From Bolinopsis microptera (taxonomy: Eukaryota; Ctenophora; Tentaculata; Lobata; Bolinopsidae), in contig NC_087077.1 in assembly GCF_026151205.1 (NCBI RefSeq), positions 19,589,975 through 19,653,974 on the forward strand: a stretch of DNA of 64,000 bases. The letters are read 5' to 3'. This document shows, in pieces, positions 11,430-23,102 of this stretch. The notes under the pieces are model-generated. The model did no database searches. It had not been told where the DNA came from and was given only the letters and a program-made list of their open reading frames with translations. A program made the position numbers and the translations under genes. Numbering within the stretch: position 1 is the first letter of the stretch; the number at the start of each line of letters is the position of its first letter.

Positions 11430-14410
11430 CAGTACCAGGAGTAAGATAGTCTGAAATAAATGAAGGTGTTAAAAACTTAAAAACTAGTAGTCATTATAAT
11501 TCATTAATGTGGTGAAGAATTAGACGTTCAGGATGAAAGATGAGATATAAAGAAAGTGAACTTACTGATTTTCTTAAAAGCTGTTTAGTTTAGCTGTATT
11601 TCACAAGGGTAAGTTTCTTTCCTCCTGGAGACTATGTTTCCAATTTAATCTGCAAAGATCAAAATAAAATTATCAAATTATAACCTACTCAGCCCGCTCA
11701 GGCTATTAATATTTCAAATGTGAATCAAAGAGTCATCATACAACACTAATATCGGATAGATTAAGTAAACAAATTTATAATTACCTAATAAACGATTTGG
11801 ATGTTGGAACTTTATTGTTTACGAAGTTAGAACGCTGACTGATTGAGTCCATACCAAAAAGATTTAAAATATCATGTTAATCGCTAAGCAAGTAAATAAT
11901 ATAATATATAAGTATAAATAATAAAATATATAAGTAAATAATATTATATATAAGTAAATAATATTATATATAAGTAAATAATATAATGTATTGATAACAT
12001 ATCGTTATGAAAAACCCTTTTGTGATCGAATGTAAATTCGTAAATTAAACCTCAAAAAGAGTAATGAGAATTACACGAATAGTGAAATAAAATTATTAAT
12101 AACAGAATTTTTAATAAAAAAGGAGGCCTTATAAAATGAAAACGAAGATGGGGGATATTGTAAAGCAAAGGAACTCACTTGAAGTGTGTACTAGGTTCTT
12201 CTTGACTCGTAAATAATCACAGTTAGGAAGTACTAGTAGCAGTCAATACCTCTGTAAGAAGCTTCCACTTGTAACCACTGGTACCTCTGCCTGAAAATGT
12301 TTGGGATCATTAACAATCGTGAACAGTCAACATCTTATAGTCAGGTAATTTATAGTTTGAATGATGAAAAAGAGATGATAATCATCATATTTAAATTACT
12401 ATGCGAGTTTTTATTTAGTTTGCGAAAGGTGCTCATTCTGACAAGCAGAAGCATACATTATATCAAATAGGTGAAACGCTTGAATTTAGGCGGACAGACG
12501 ATAATTCGGGCACATGATGATGGTAGTGGTCAAACTTCTATCCAGTGACTATTAACTGTACCATGAAACGATTTGTTTTATTTAAGTAAAGCTATTGATG
12601 GTAATTTTTGTACAGGTCACAAATCAATATTATAATTCTTTAAAAGGGGAAGACAATTCACAAAATACTAACGATAATAGGAGAGTTGTAAATCAGTTGT
12701 TTGGCGAGCTCAGCACAGCTACAACATTAATACATGATCTGGGCGATTTGTAGAATATAAGTGAGAGATAGGTCTCACAGAATAGAAATATATAGGATTC
12801 ATAAAATAGAATATTGTAATTGACACATGACCAATCAACGTTCAAGATTCTGTAGTTTCCCGGTTTAGGTTATATAATAATTAATATTAATGTTATAGTA
12901 TAGTTCTACTTCATGTAAGAGAGAAAGGACAAATAATAAATAACCAATAGTCTGAATTACTGATGGACAATATATTACAAAACTGTATAGCTGATATGAT
13001 AACAAATTCTACCTGACAATATTAGATAGAATCATTACTCAAAGTGATAGTTTGACGAAGATAAAACAAACGTCGGGTTAACTTTAATTTTATGAAATGT
13101 TAATGTACTATATTCTTGGTAAAATAAACTATAACGTACTGTAAAATGTGACCAATATAATGATTAATGAATGTTTCCTTCATGGTGAAACTAAAAGAAA
13201 TGTTCTGAATCGAAAAAAAGTGATTTTAAGTGATAAACTTGGTAATTCAGCACTTATTGTGCACATGGTATAACTCAAGAATTTGTGTGTGGCAATATTT
13301 GCGTATGATTTATATCTGAATAAACAGTTGAGGGTACGAATTAGGGTATTTAATGCGTCAAATGAAGATCCTGTACTATCCTTGTTACTATGACAACAGC
13401 TGTACTATCGATTTGAAAGAATAATGTTATCATATTCAAAGCAACGCTATTTGGCAAACATCTGTGATTAATGGTAGACTAAAGACGACTGCATGATAAT
13501 TGATTCAATTTGTTTATTTTGTTTGGCTTCTTCCGTGCGCAAATAAAAGTAATTAAGACCGTATAAAGTTCTTATTACGCTAGTTAGAGGATAAGTAGCC
13601 TTATCAAAATTTCCCCGTGAACTTTTAAAAATCCGTGCGTTAACTGTATTCAGAAAATAGTTTCATTATCTGAACATGATTCACGTAGAACTCGCACTGA
13701 AACTATAACCAAGAAATAAATGTAAGTACTGGGGAGTGACGAGGCTCGCTTTTGGCACTAAAAGTGCTGCTAATAATATTGATATAGTGAGCATAGGTTT
13801 TGTGGGATATTGATATAGTAAGCGTAGTATAGGTTTTGTGGGATGCAGTTATATGACTACTTACTACTTACTCATTATGTATGATTGTGTACGTGTAACG
13901 TGTTATCTTGCACGTATCATTTCGTATTATATTTATAATAATGACCCCATACTTCGAGTTGAACTTGACATTAACACGAACTCTTTTAATATGTTTTGTT
14001 TTTCGCTCTCTTGAGTGAGTCGATCATGATTGATTACTGGGGACGAAATGTCGAGAAGACATGATGCATTTTATTTTAGTGGTGAACTATATCATATTAT
14101 ACCACATCAAAAAGCAAAAATCAGAATCAGAAGCGCAGTGAGCTGATTAAGTTAACCCAATCCGGGAGTATAGTCTAGCAACATTGTCAGAGTAGTGAGT
14201 AGTCTCCCAATGTAATGCAGTGGTACCGTGAGAACAAATCACTGTAGCTACTATGATTAACGATGTGGAGAATATGATACAATTAATATAACTAACTGCT
14301 TAAGAACTGTTTAAATATTCCTAATATTACGCGTGATATGTGCAATTTGCCGAATTTTCCCAATTTTCTCTCGCCAAAATAATTGTTAGTTTTGTGAAAT
14401 GACCCTGATA
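11430..14410. other. Non-coding stretch with a short AT-rich repeat
   Basis: No supported gene. At about 11892-11990 the words AAGTAAATAATATTATATAT recur three to four times. At 13775-13850 a short duplication of TTGATATAGTRAGC...ATAGGTTTTGTGGGAT is present. Confidence 0.5.
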
Positions 14411-14415
14411 GGGAA

Positions 14416-14449
14416 CAGTGGCGTAACGAAGGGCAACGTTACGCCACTG
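14416..14449. other. Perfect hairpin with hAT-end-like arms
   Basis: CAGTGGCGTAACG (14416-14428), an 8-base loop, and the exact complement CGTTACGCCACTG (14437-14449). CAGTGGCGTAACRAAGGG resembles a hAT terminal repeat. A similar end lies inverted at about 15655-15680 (GGGGCCCTTTGTTACGCCAA). No matching 8-bp duplication was found between the two. Confidence 0.55.
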
Positions 14450-15246
14450 ACGGGGAAAGTTTTGTCAAAGTGTTTTTGGCGCAGATGGCATGCCTATATT
14501 ATTATTAAATTTGAATATTTTACCAACTTTTTTAATGATGTATTGTCAATGTTTTTGAATCAGCCATCACACTTTCAGTTTCTATTTAGTTAGTAAAACA
14601 TTGGCCACTCTAAGCAAAGCTGATCCCTGCAATCTCACATTTAATAAAAACAGAGTTATTAGCGAGTCTACTTTGTTTTTTATACAGGGCATCAATGATC
14701 AAGACTTGACAATGAGTGTCAGTGTCACTGTAAATCAGTAAATGTGCAATTTAAATCACACACTGCAAAGTTAACAATAACATGAACAAGGAGGTATTAA
14801 TGGACATGTGCGGTTTTTATTAAGAATTTGAGGTTATTAATACGAAGGGTGCAGGTGTGGGTATGTGTTTGGGTTATTGCTAATACTAAGGATAGAGATT
14901 ACTAAGTATGGAGTTAGAATTATCGTTCCAAAAAACTTGCAAATGTTTAAAACGTCACCACTTACCACCATATTTCCAATGGAATGGGGGTTACGTTTTA
15001 AATATTCGCACCTGGTAACACACCAGACAGGTCACAAATCTAAGAGAGGAGTTAAGGAACGCTCTTAGAAATCAGGTAAGGCGTTAGTGCCGAGTAATGC
15101 CTCTGGGTAGTGCTCCTCAATCAATCAATCGATCAATCAAGGTAGAGGTGACCAACTCATTAGAGACGTTCACCACCGCGATATATTAAGAAATCAATTC
15201 ATATACATCAGTTACACAACCAAAATACTAATATGTACACAGTAGA

Positions 15247-15322
15247 CCGCGGTTTGGAGTCAGACCGCGGTCGAAGACCGCCGCCAACCAATTTTGGCGT
15301 CAAGACCGCCGCCGCCTAAACG
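15247..15322. other. GC-rich block with CCGCGG palindromes
   Basis: A local GC island in AT-rich sequence: ACCGCGGTTT...AGACCGCGGTC, followed by repeated AGACCGCCGCC. The pair of CCGCGG words and GACCGCCGCC repeats would favour hairpins. No gene is attached. Confidence 0.4.
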
Positions 15323-15527
15323 TAAAACAGTGCACATCTCTGCAACTCATTAGATCATAGTAGTAAAAGTTATGATATAATAATTAAAGCTGTAACGAAA
15401 ATGGGATTGAAACTGGGAATTGAATTGGCTGCCCACCCTAAGCTTTGTCATGGGTTCATCAATCATCATCAATTATCGTGTGTTATCGCAAACCATTATC
15501 ATAACCATATTTAATTATAAAACAGCT

Positions 15528-15599
15528 TTACTGGGCTTTAGAGGGTTCAATTACGCCAGGCTATGTTTATGAACATAATAGCCTGGGGTCCCCAGGTAA
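15528..15599. mobile_element. Family A miniature element, copy 1 (divergent)
   Basis: Diverged copy of a roughly 75-80 bp dispersed element whose consensus ends are CCTGGGGACC and GGCCCAG between TA dinucleotides. This copy keeps GAACATAATAGCCTGGGGTC and the TTACTGGGC end. Confidence 0.55.
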
Positions 15600-15689
15600 A
15601 AAACAGCTGCGTGAACTGCAGTTAGCGACAAATTGTTTCATTTTCTCGGCGGGGCCCTTTGTTACGCCAATGGTCCAAATATCAAATGT

Positions 15690-16700
15690 TTTGCCTAATT
15701 GATTTCTTAACTATATCGACCATCACGTGGTCTCAATGAGATACGATAATAGATTCAAACGATTTAATTCGATCAGTGCACAAAACTCCTTTTTGATACA
15801 GCAAGAATACAATAAAATTTTCAGAGATCAATGCCAGAGATTTTATGGTTAAATCATAAAACAGTGATTTGATTCTCTTATCTTATCTCTAATGGGTATT
15901 TATCAATTACCCAATAATCCGGAATGTTGTAGTCAGGTCCGGTAGGGAGGAAACTTAGAGGAGTGTTGCCTGGGATTGATGTTTCAACCTTGATAAGAAC
16001 AAACAGGCGGGGAGAGTGCACAGTAGAATATGCATAGCGTGCTAGTATACAGCTGTTTTGTGTTTTGGTACTTGTACCCTGAACATAAACTCATTAAATT
16101 ACGGACAATGTCTTAGGATATTTTGAAAACATTTTCCGCCTCAATAAATTATCTCATCCTGTATGAATTTTGTGTCATGTAATACGATATTAGCGCGGAG
16201 TATATACCTTATTCTACATATTTGACCGCGGAATATTGGATCTGATCAAAGTGCTGTACTATGTGTATTATTTAGTAGGAGACACGTTAAGAAGTTTTAC
16301 AATCCTGGGGATGAAGAGCAGGATAGTGAACTTAAAATAACCATATAAAATTAAGGATCTAGTTCTACTAGTAATACATTTATATACCATGACCTGTTCC
16401 ATATAACTATATAACATGCAAGGAAAACAATGGCGGCATTTTGTAAAGAGCGAGCTCCGTTTTGGATTTTGCAGCTGGGGTTCGAATGATCGAAGTAATA
16501 TTTCTAATTTATCCGACATACTTATATCGCAGTTGTTCTGGCCGACTTTGTGTCCACGTCTGGCTATGGTCCATTCAACCCTGTAGTCCGTGGTCCTTGA
16601 GGGACGATACCTTGCCCGAGAGATTAGTTTATGAACGTTCGCCAAGTATACCACCGACCCCGACAAGAATGAAAAACCTCCCATAATCCATATCCGATCG
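15690..16700. other. Non-coding stretch, no supported gene
   Basis: The longest open frame, 147 codons on the minus strand (16268-16711), has no recognisable domain and lies against the Penelope-like remnant on the other strand. I do not call it a gene. Confidence 0.45.
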
Positions 16701-16704
16701 GAGG

Positions 16705-17170
16705 GTGACATCGAGGAAGGTACTACTCTACTTTGGTTACGTAGAGTTTATCCTCGTAGCAGGAAGGGTCATTAAATGTCTGACCACCTCGATGGCGAGT
16801 AGTCTACCATGCGATCGGATCCGCAGAAGACCTCAAATACACCCAAGAACACCCATCCTCCGACGGAGCTTTACCTTTCCTCGATGTCCTCATCCACCCT
16901 TACAAGTCCACTTCACTCTACAGAAGACCCACCCACACAAACCTCTACAATAAGTATTCCTACTGCACTACCAACTCCTCCAAGAATTACGCTGTCATCC
17001 GATCCCTCACTAGAAGAGCCTACGATATCTGCTTCCCTCAACACCTTGAAGACGAACTACAGACTGTCAGATACGTTTGCCTCCAGAACGCCAAACGTAT
17101 GCGGAGGGTAACGGCTTCCTTCCCTCCCTTTCATTCCGAAAATAATGTATTGCTTAGACGGTATTGTTAA
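16705..17170 (+). pseudogene. Penelope-like element reverse transcriptase fragment
   Basis: In the frame with codons starting at 16832 the plus strand reads DGALPFLDVLIHPYKSTSLY then RRPTHTNLYNK and later VIRSLTRRAYDIC. This order, LPFLDV...TS-[LV]-Y-R-[RK]-P-T-H-T-x-x-Y...R-x-L-x-x-R-A, is diagnostic of the C-terminal RT region of Penelope-like elements. Upstream, in another frame, YFGYVEFILV is a decayed form of the catalytic YVDD strand, so at least one frameshift separates the two. The frame stops at 17168-17170. It is an inactive remnant. Confidence 0.8.
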
Positions 17171-17190
17171 TGTTATCTCAAGCCAATTTA

Positions 17191-17275
17191 CTGTTTAATC
17201 CTGTTTAATCCTGTTTAATCCTGTTTAATCCTGTTTAATCCTGTTTAATCCTGTTTAATTCTGTTTAATTCTGTC
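17191..17275. repeat. 10-bp tandem array (CTGTTTAATC)
   Basis: About eight copies of CTGTTTAATC; the last two are CTGTTTAATT. It directly follows the Penelope-like fragment. Confidence 0.9.
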
Positions 17276-17289
17276 AGACAAATATAAAT

Positions 17290-17804
17290 TTGATCTTGTT
17301 TGTGTACATCGATAATTTATGAGGTAGGGGGACTATTACAGTGTCCCCTCTCCTCCTAGTCCTACAAGTAGGAAAAGTATTTTTTTTTAAATAGTAATTT
17401 ATATTACTATTAGTAACTCTAATAAAACAAATATTTAATAAAACAAATATTTATTTTTACGGCACAATCAAACAATATCAATAATAAATAAATCAGGGGA
17501 GGTTTGAAGAGGTTTCAAGTGCCGAAGGCCACTGCTTATATTTAGGATTTGAGAGTGACCTGTGCTTGAAACCCCCTCAACCATCCACTACGTCAATATA
17601 CTTGTTATACAAATATAGAAAAATATAATAATATAAAATTACTTATTGGTTTAGTTTGGTGACATAGGAGAGCCCAGTTGAGTTTTAGTTTAGGTTTAGG
17701 TTTTAAATTATAGTTTAAAAGGTTAGCCATGTTTCATGGCAGAGAGAGATATCATGTGTGCAGAGCCGTACCGGATTTAGAATTTGAGATATAATATAAA
17801 GTAG
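17290..17804 (-). mobile_element. Probable 3' UTR of the LINE fragment
   Basis: Begins at the retroelement stop and ends near TTTATGAGGTAGGGGGAC (about 17318-17335). The same word and a following CCCCTCTCC block recur at 42975-43185, next to another copy of the coding tail, supporting a shared retroelement origin. Confidence 0.45.
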
Positions 17805-18428
17805 TTACCATGTATTAGGGTCATCTCGATTTTGGAGGGATAGCAAGTGCTTTTTAAGGTTAGATTTAATAATACCTGACGAGGCTGACAAGTCTGAATT
17901 CTTGGAAGAACCCGGGATTATTATCCCATCTTTTTTAGCATCACAAATTTCGAATACATAGGGGCTGAGGTCATTCCAAATTTTCGTAGAGGTGTACAAA
18001 AAGTTCTGTTGGGAGATATCTAACCTCAGCTGTAATGGGACAATCAGACGAAGTTTTTCATTTCTAGGACAGAACTTGAAAAGATCTTTAATCGACTGGG
18101 GGACATCAAATTTAAGAATTTTGAATAGTTCCATAAATGTATGGTACATGTGCAGATTCTCCAGGTTCATAATTTTCTGCTCAGTGAATAGCGGTTTAGT
18201 GTGTTCAAGACAGTAGTTCTTGCTAGCCATATGTTCGTTATAAGTTCTTGAACGTGCACAGGTTAAATAGTATTCTTTATGATCAAAATTGGGAATGTTA
18301 CCAAATAGCAGTCTTATACATCGTTTTTGAATTGCAAAATGATCTAACTGATCATATGTGAATGATTTTACTTCTGCGACACCAGTAATCGTTGTATTTA
18401 TTTTTCTTAATACTAAGGTGTAAAACAT
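17805..18428 (-). pseudogene. LINE reverse transcriptase C-terminal fragment
   Basis: An uninterrupted 207-codon minus-strand frame. It carries the order expected for the thumb and tail of a non-LTR RT: LDHFAIQKRCIRLLFG (residues 27-42; the usual LQKRAIRII motif), a middle with PLFTEQKIMNLENLHMYHTF, and near the end STKIWNDLSP followed by a basic NLKKHLLSLQ. No RT palm motif (YADD) or endonuclease is present, so the copy is 5' truncated. The downstream tract to about 17300 probably represents its 3' UTR, because a related copy lies at 42966-43290. Although open, it has no promoter or partner domain and I infer it is not functional. Confidence 0.75.
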
Positions 18429-18622
18429 TTTGAAAATTGAAAGTCAAAAATGCAATTTCAACGAAATGAATTTTTTGATATAATATGTCTCATAACCAGT
18501 CAATTATAATTAGCCTTCCCATACATGTGACATATCCCGCAAGGCGAAATTTATTTGGATATCATTATCACAAGATACAACTAAAATATTGATATTCAGA
18601 ATACCGGGTAGTAGCAGTACTC

Positions 18623-18716
18623 TTACTGGGCGGTGCTCAGCCTGTCATTCTGCCGCATCTTTATTATTTTTTATCTTTATGAACATTATACTTTATAGCC
18701 TGGGGTTCCCGCCAGG
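18623..18716. mobile_element. Family A miniature element, copy 2
   Basis: TTACTGGGCGGTGCTCAGCC through GCCTGGGGTTCCCGCCAGG, with a central T-rich insertion relative to other copies. Confidence 0.55.
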
Positions 18717-18729
18717 ATATTGCTACAGC

Positions 18730-19440
18730 CACCAGTAAGTTATAGCGAGGTACTTCTGTAATAACTATGGAGTTACCGTAACGCAAATGTCACTCCTTTA
18801 TCAGCTCCAATAGTTCATTCTCCGTTTATTTCTAGATTTCCATAGAAGCCACAAAGTAAGAGACTAGATTCTGAATTCAATGGTAAATCGATTCACCATG
18901 CCCTCAGTAACTTGCCACTAGGATCATTGTGCTAAGAGAATACATACTATAACTATTGCAGTCACGTTAACTCTTGTTAAACTTACCAAGCCTATCCGTC
19001 CTTGTTAATCTCATACGGGATTACAAACAGACTAAGTCATCTTTATATTCAACAGGTTAAAGAGAAAAAAACAAAAAGCACCGTTTAGGGCACCACGAGT
19101 GTTAATCGGGCTGCTGCGAGCTTAGCGTATTTATTCAAGGTACCAAGTGAGCCTAGTCGTATAGTCGTTAGCCATAGGAAGATCGATTAACTCCAAGTAG
19201 AATTATAACTTTATAAACGATCTTGAGGACTGAGAGGATTTTCAGGACACAACTCTGCAGTGGTCGTTTTTGAGGGATACCTGAGGAAAATCAAATTTGG
19301 GTAGCAAAAATTGTATTTACCAAAATGTTAGTCAGAAATTTATAAAAGTTTTAGTTTACAATAATTTTAATGATATCTTTTTGACTTTCAGTATTTTTAT
19401 GATTATTTGTCAGACCCATCATCTTTTCGTAAACGACTGA
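18730..19440. other. Non-coding stretch, no gene seen
   Basis: AT-rich sequence between a miniature element and the telomere-like block; nothing coding is supported. Confidence 0.5.
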
Positions 19441-19447
19441 CGAGGGA

Positions 19448-19824
19448 CCCTAACCCTAACCCAAACACTAGCACAAACCCTAACCCTAACCCTAACCCTA
19501 ACCCTACCCCTAACCCTAACCCTAACCCTAACCCTAACCCTAACCCTAACCCTAACCCTAACCCTAACCCTACCCCTAACCCTAACCCTAACCCTAACCC
19601 TAACCCTAACCCTAACCCTAACCCTAACCCTAACCCTAACCCTAACCCTAACCCTAACCCTAACCCTAACCCTAACCCTAACCCTAACCCTAACCCTAAC
19701 CCTAACCCTAACCCTAACCCTAACCCTAACCCTAACCCTAACCCTAACCCTAACCCTAACCCTAACCCTAACCCTAACCCTAACCCTAACCCTAACCCTA
19801 ACCCTAACGCCTAACCCTAACCTT
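19448..19824. repeat. Interstitial telomere-type block (CCCTAA)n
   Basis: About 60 copies of CCCTAA on the plus strand (TTAGGG on the minus strand), mostly perfect, with a few CCCTAC and CCCAAA variants near the left edge. Ordinary sequence continues on both sides, so it is internal here rather than a chromosome end. It makes long open frames of Asn-Pro on one strand and Arg-Val on the other; these are artefacts. Confidence 0.97.
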
Positions 19825-19922
19825 GTCGGGGGGTCAATTGTCGTATTAAGCCCTAGATTTCGCGACAATTGACCCCAGTGTAATTACATAGGGGGTCAAT
19901 TGTCGGGGGGTCAATTGTCGCG
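19825..19922. repeat. Clustered inverted GGGGTCAATTGTCG repeats
   Basis: GGGGTCAATTGTCG occurs at about 19830, 19893 and 19908, and in inverted form CGACAATTGACCCC at 19863-19876. The set flanks the telomere block on its right side. It may be a short palindromic element or the edge of an integrated structure. Confidence 0.7.
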
Positions 19923-20257
19923 GTACGCTGACGAGACACTAGACAGTGAAGTTGGTGTGTTGTTCCTTACAAATGATAACACTCACATCCATCTACCTTA
20001 GAAATTCCCATTCTTCTAATTATTAAAAAACGGCTTATGAATTGTCGTTCTAAGTTGCATTTCCTCGTAATATGCAGTAGAGTTGTTATAAAAAGAAGTT
20101 TGTTAATAACTGACTCGACCGAATTATATCGACAAGAATTTACCGTCTTCGAAATAAATATATTCTATAAATCTGTGTAAAATATCTCAGTTCACTATTT
20201 CCTAATAGTACTGTGTGTTCCTTTGTCCAGTTAACTAGTTAACGTTATAAGGTTATA

Positions 20258-20796
20258 CAGATTCACAGAATATGGTTTTTTGAAGATGATAAAACCGCGG
20301 TAATAAAATTCAGTCGAGTCAGAATTTCAAAATTCACGAGTGGGATCATTATTGTAGGTATGTTGCCTGTTGGGCTGTAAGTATTTTGTGAGCCTGATAT
20401 CATTGAATCTTTAAATGATCTTTATCTCCACCATTCACGATCCCTCGCCTTTATTATGTTACTAGCAGGAACCTGTCTAACCCTAAAATGATGTCAAGAC
20501 ACAAAAGACTTAAATAATTATTACCTATTTAATTCGCGTTTTTGACACCACTTGGGAGTACAAATTTTGGGCACTAAAATTCTTATTCCTTGGCCAATTT
20601 TTTATTTTTCATGCTGATTTGAAGGCCATTAAAGCATTTGACCCAGTCAAAAAGATGTATATATCTTCTACGGTTTTTGCGGAAAGTCGGGTTAAAGTTG
20701 ATGCCGTGTATGGTGTCAGTAAAATGGCACGGATCCATATATTTTGGGGAATTTATCGTCTTCACAAAAACCATATTCTGTGAATCTTTGTAAAAC
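20258..20796. mobile_element. Inverted-repeat-flanked segment, about 540 bp
   Basis: AGATTCACAGAATATGG (about 20260) is inverted at 20768-20790, with a further 20 bp of imperfect match (TTTTTTGAAGATGATAAA and its relative). A direct copy of the right flank (ATCTCAGT(T/A)CACTATTTCC) also occurs at about 20186 and 20797. A family B repeat lies inside. Confidence 0.5.
20481..20750. mobile_element. Family B dispersed element, copy 1
   Basis: One of three related copies of about 260 bp, at 20481, 23103 and 33154. Shared landmarks are TAATTATTACCTATTTAATT, a TTCTTATTCCTTGGCC block, AAGGCCATTAAAGCATT, TTTTTGCGGAAAG and a GTGTCAGTAAAATG end block. No coding capacity. Confidence 0.8.
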
Positions 20797-20825
20797 ATCT
20801 CAGTACACTATTTCCTAACACCACA

Positions 20826-20880
20826 TTACCTGAGGACCCCAGGCTATTATGTTAGAATAGAGATTCTGAGCGCCGCCCTC
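20826..20880. mobile_element. Family A miniature element, copy 3
   Basis: TTACCTGAGGACCCCAGGCT followed by ATTATGTTAGAATAGAGATT; the distal end is degraded. Confidence 0.5.
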
Positions 20881-21284
20881 TCCGGCCTGGTTTTCTGGAA
20901 ACAATTAATATTCAATATTCATATATTCAAATCTGCTGTACTATAAGGAGATGGGCCTGATTCTTTCACAGACCACTTGGCTGGCCCAAATTTTCTAGTA
21001 ACAATGAATATTCAAACCTACAGTGCTACAGGTGAGACCTGATTCTCTCACAAACCAATAGGCTGCCCCAACTCATGAGCTTAATCGTGCATTAGTTTTC
21101 AGCTAATCTGAGAACCTCGAAAGAGGCATCGGGTCATGGGCGGGTGCAAGGCGATGGGTACACGTGACACACAAAGATCACCTCGCGGTCCTTTTCTTGT
21201 AGATCAGTACACTATTTAAGGGTTAGGGTCAGGGTTTTCTTTTGCACGCTCTCGTATTATTTTGAACACTGAACAGTGTACAAA

Positions 21285-21807
21285 CAGGAGGTGACCGGGA
21301 TTGGCAATTTTGAGCTATCCCGGTCCGGTCCCGGTCCCGGTCAAATGCTGATTTATGATCCCGGTCCCGGTTAATTCAGGATTCTTGGTCCCGGTCCCGG
21401 TCCCGGTCAATCACTCAAATTTGCCGGGATTTTGACCGGGATCTTTTACATAATTTCATTCACTGTGATTTTAAGTTTTTCCTTTCATTCATTGTGAATT
21501 TCATCTTTAAACATCCTCTGAGCCAAATAAAACAATGTTTAAAATTGCTAAACAAGTTTGAGTAATAAATTATGATCATGAATTAACCAGCAATCGACCG
21601 GAATTCCCGGTACCGGGAATCCCGGTACCGGGATTGGCAATTTTGAGCCATCCCGGTCCCGGTCCCGGTCAAGTCACATTTTTCATCCCGGTCCCGGTCC
21701 CGGTCCCGGTCAAATGCTGATTTATGATCCCGGTCCCGGTCAAGTCACATTTTGTATCCCGGTCCCGGTCCCGGTCAGGCCTGAAATCATGTCCCGGTCA
21801 CCTCCTG
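21285..21807. mobile_element. hAT-like MITE with an internal CCGGTC array
   Basis: Terminal inverted repeats CAGGAGGTGACCGGGA and its complement at 21285-21300 and 21792-21807. The flanks carry a perfect 8-bp target duplication TGTACAAA (21277-21284, 21808-21815). An 8-bp duplication and CAG...CTG ends are the hAT signature. The interior is mostly CCCGGT/CCGGTC hexamer repeats arranged as two related halves (both contain GGGATTGGCAATTTTGAGC). No transposase. Confidence 0.88.
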
Positions 21808-21819
21808 TGTACAAATTAT

Positions 21820-22430
21820 TCAATTGATGCCGGCTGCTGCACATAGACTTAAATTGGGTCTACAACGCCATCCTGGCCTTGTGCATCGCGTCAGGGAGCT
21901 TTAAATAGTTATAAAAGTCTTCCTCTTTATCATTAGTTCTTACTAATTAATAATACTAATACTAACTTCTTATTATTATTGTTTTTGTTTAAGGAAGAAC
22001 TTCTCGTGAAAATAATATTTTTAGAGACAGGCTTTAATATTTCACAAATCTGTGTCCCTAATCAATGTCCCTAATCAATTCCACGCAGTGATGTTGTTAC
22101 AGAAATACAGGGACCATACAGTCGAATAAATATCTTTTAGATTCTGTCAAATAGTTTTGTCTTCGAAGTCTTCGAAGTCCGCTGAGATAATCAAACATTA
22201 ATAAAATATTTTTGTCACATTAAATATTTAAGGTAAAAATATTTTTGTTGTTATATTTGATTTATCGCTCTATCAGTCCTAATAAATAACATACATAAGA
22301 AAATTAGATATACCAGAAGCCAAAACATGAAAACGACAGTGATCATTATTACGACTTTGCTTTGGTTAGCCCTAAAAGAAAAGGATAAATTAAAATAATG
22401 ATACATTTCAATTTGAATAAGTATTATAAC
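21820..22430. other. Non-coding stretch, no gene seen
   Basis: AT-rich, no supported gene or array. Confidence 0.5.
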
Positions 22431-22439
22431 AGTAGCTTA

Positions 22440-22519
22440 CCTCGTTATAACACGCATCGAGGGAGGAAAGAATTTAGCCCAAAAAACCGCGTTATAGCAA
22501 GGTCTGCATTATAACGAGG
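22440..22519. mobile_element. Small mariner/Tigger-like MITE
   Basis: CCTCGTTATAACACGC on the left and GCATTATAACGAGG inverted on the right, about 80 bp in total. CCTCGTTATAAC resembles terminal repeats of pogo/Tigger-type elements. TA precedes the left end, but the right duplication is not clear. Confidence 0.5.
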
Positions 22520-22529
22520 TTTGATTTTG

Positions 22530-23100
22530 AAGGCAAATTATCACATACCGAGCTTGTGTTATAAGCAGTTTTGTAGAGTTAAACACATATTATGTAAGGT
22601 CAGTGTTTGGTGCACATATTCTCTTGATGCTATTTTATACTAAAAGAGCTTTGTCATATATACAAATTCATACTGCACAGTGCAACTTTTAGTTTATAAC
22701 GAACTTAAAATTGTAATTTTATGTACTATTTTCATTTTGCATATTACATTGTAAAAGAGGGAGGAAACCCCCCCCCCCCCATAGGAAATAGAAAGCGCTT
22801 TTAAGTGCTTTCTCAATGCCCCTCAACCTGGTTGGAACGGGGGAGTGCCCAGAATTAGAAAAACATCCATTCACCTGGGGTGCACTAGCGGAGTCAAGAT
22901 TTTAAAGCGCTTATTGAACCATTTATAAGCGATTATAGCGCTTATAAGTTGATTGCAATTTAGCTGTTTATAATTTTATAAATCGCTTAAAAGGCGCTTA
23001 AAAAGTGATTTTTTAATTTAGTCATTTTGACGGTTTTTTAAATCTTTTTGAATAAAAAGTGTTAAAATGACCAAATTTAAAAAACGCTTTTAACCCATCC
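22530..23100. other. Non-coding stretch with AAGCGCTT-rich block
   Basis: Holds a run of 13 C (22768-22780). Between about 22785 and 23090 are repeated AAGCGCTT/TAAGCGCT words in both orientations, giving a loosely palindromic tract. No gene. Confidence 0.5.
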
Positions 23101-23102
23101 AA

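Noticed and set aside
16268-16711. 147-codon minus-strand open frame
   Set aside because: No recognisable domain, overlaps plus-strand retroelement remnants, and no supporting splice or start signals.
19407-19868. Long open frames of Asn-Pro and Arg-Val repeats on both strands
   Set aside because: They are six-frame artefacts of the CCCTAA block; no start context or domain.
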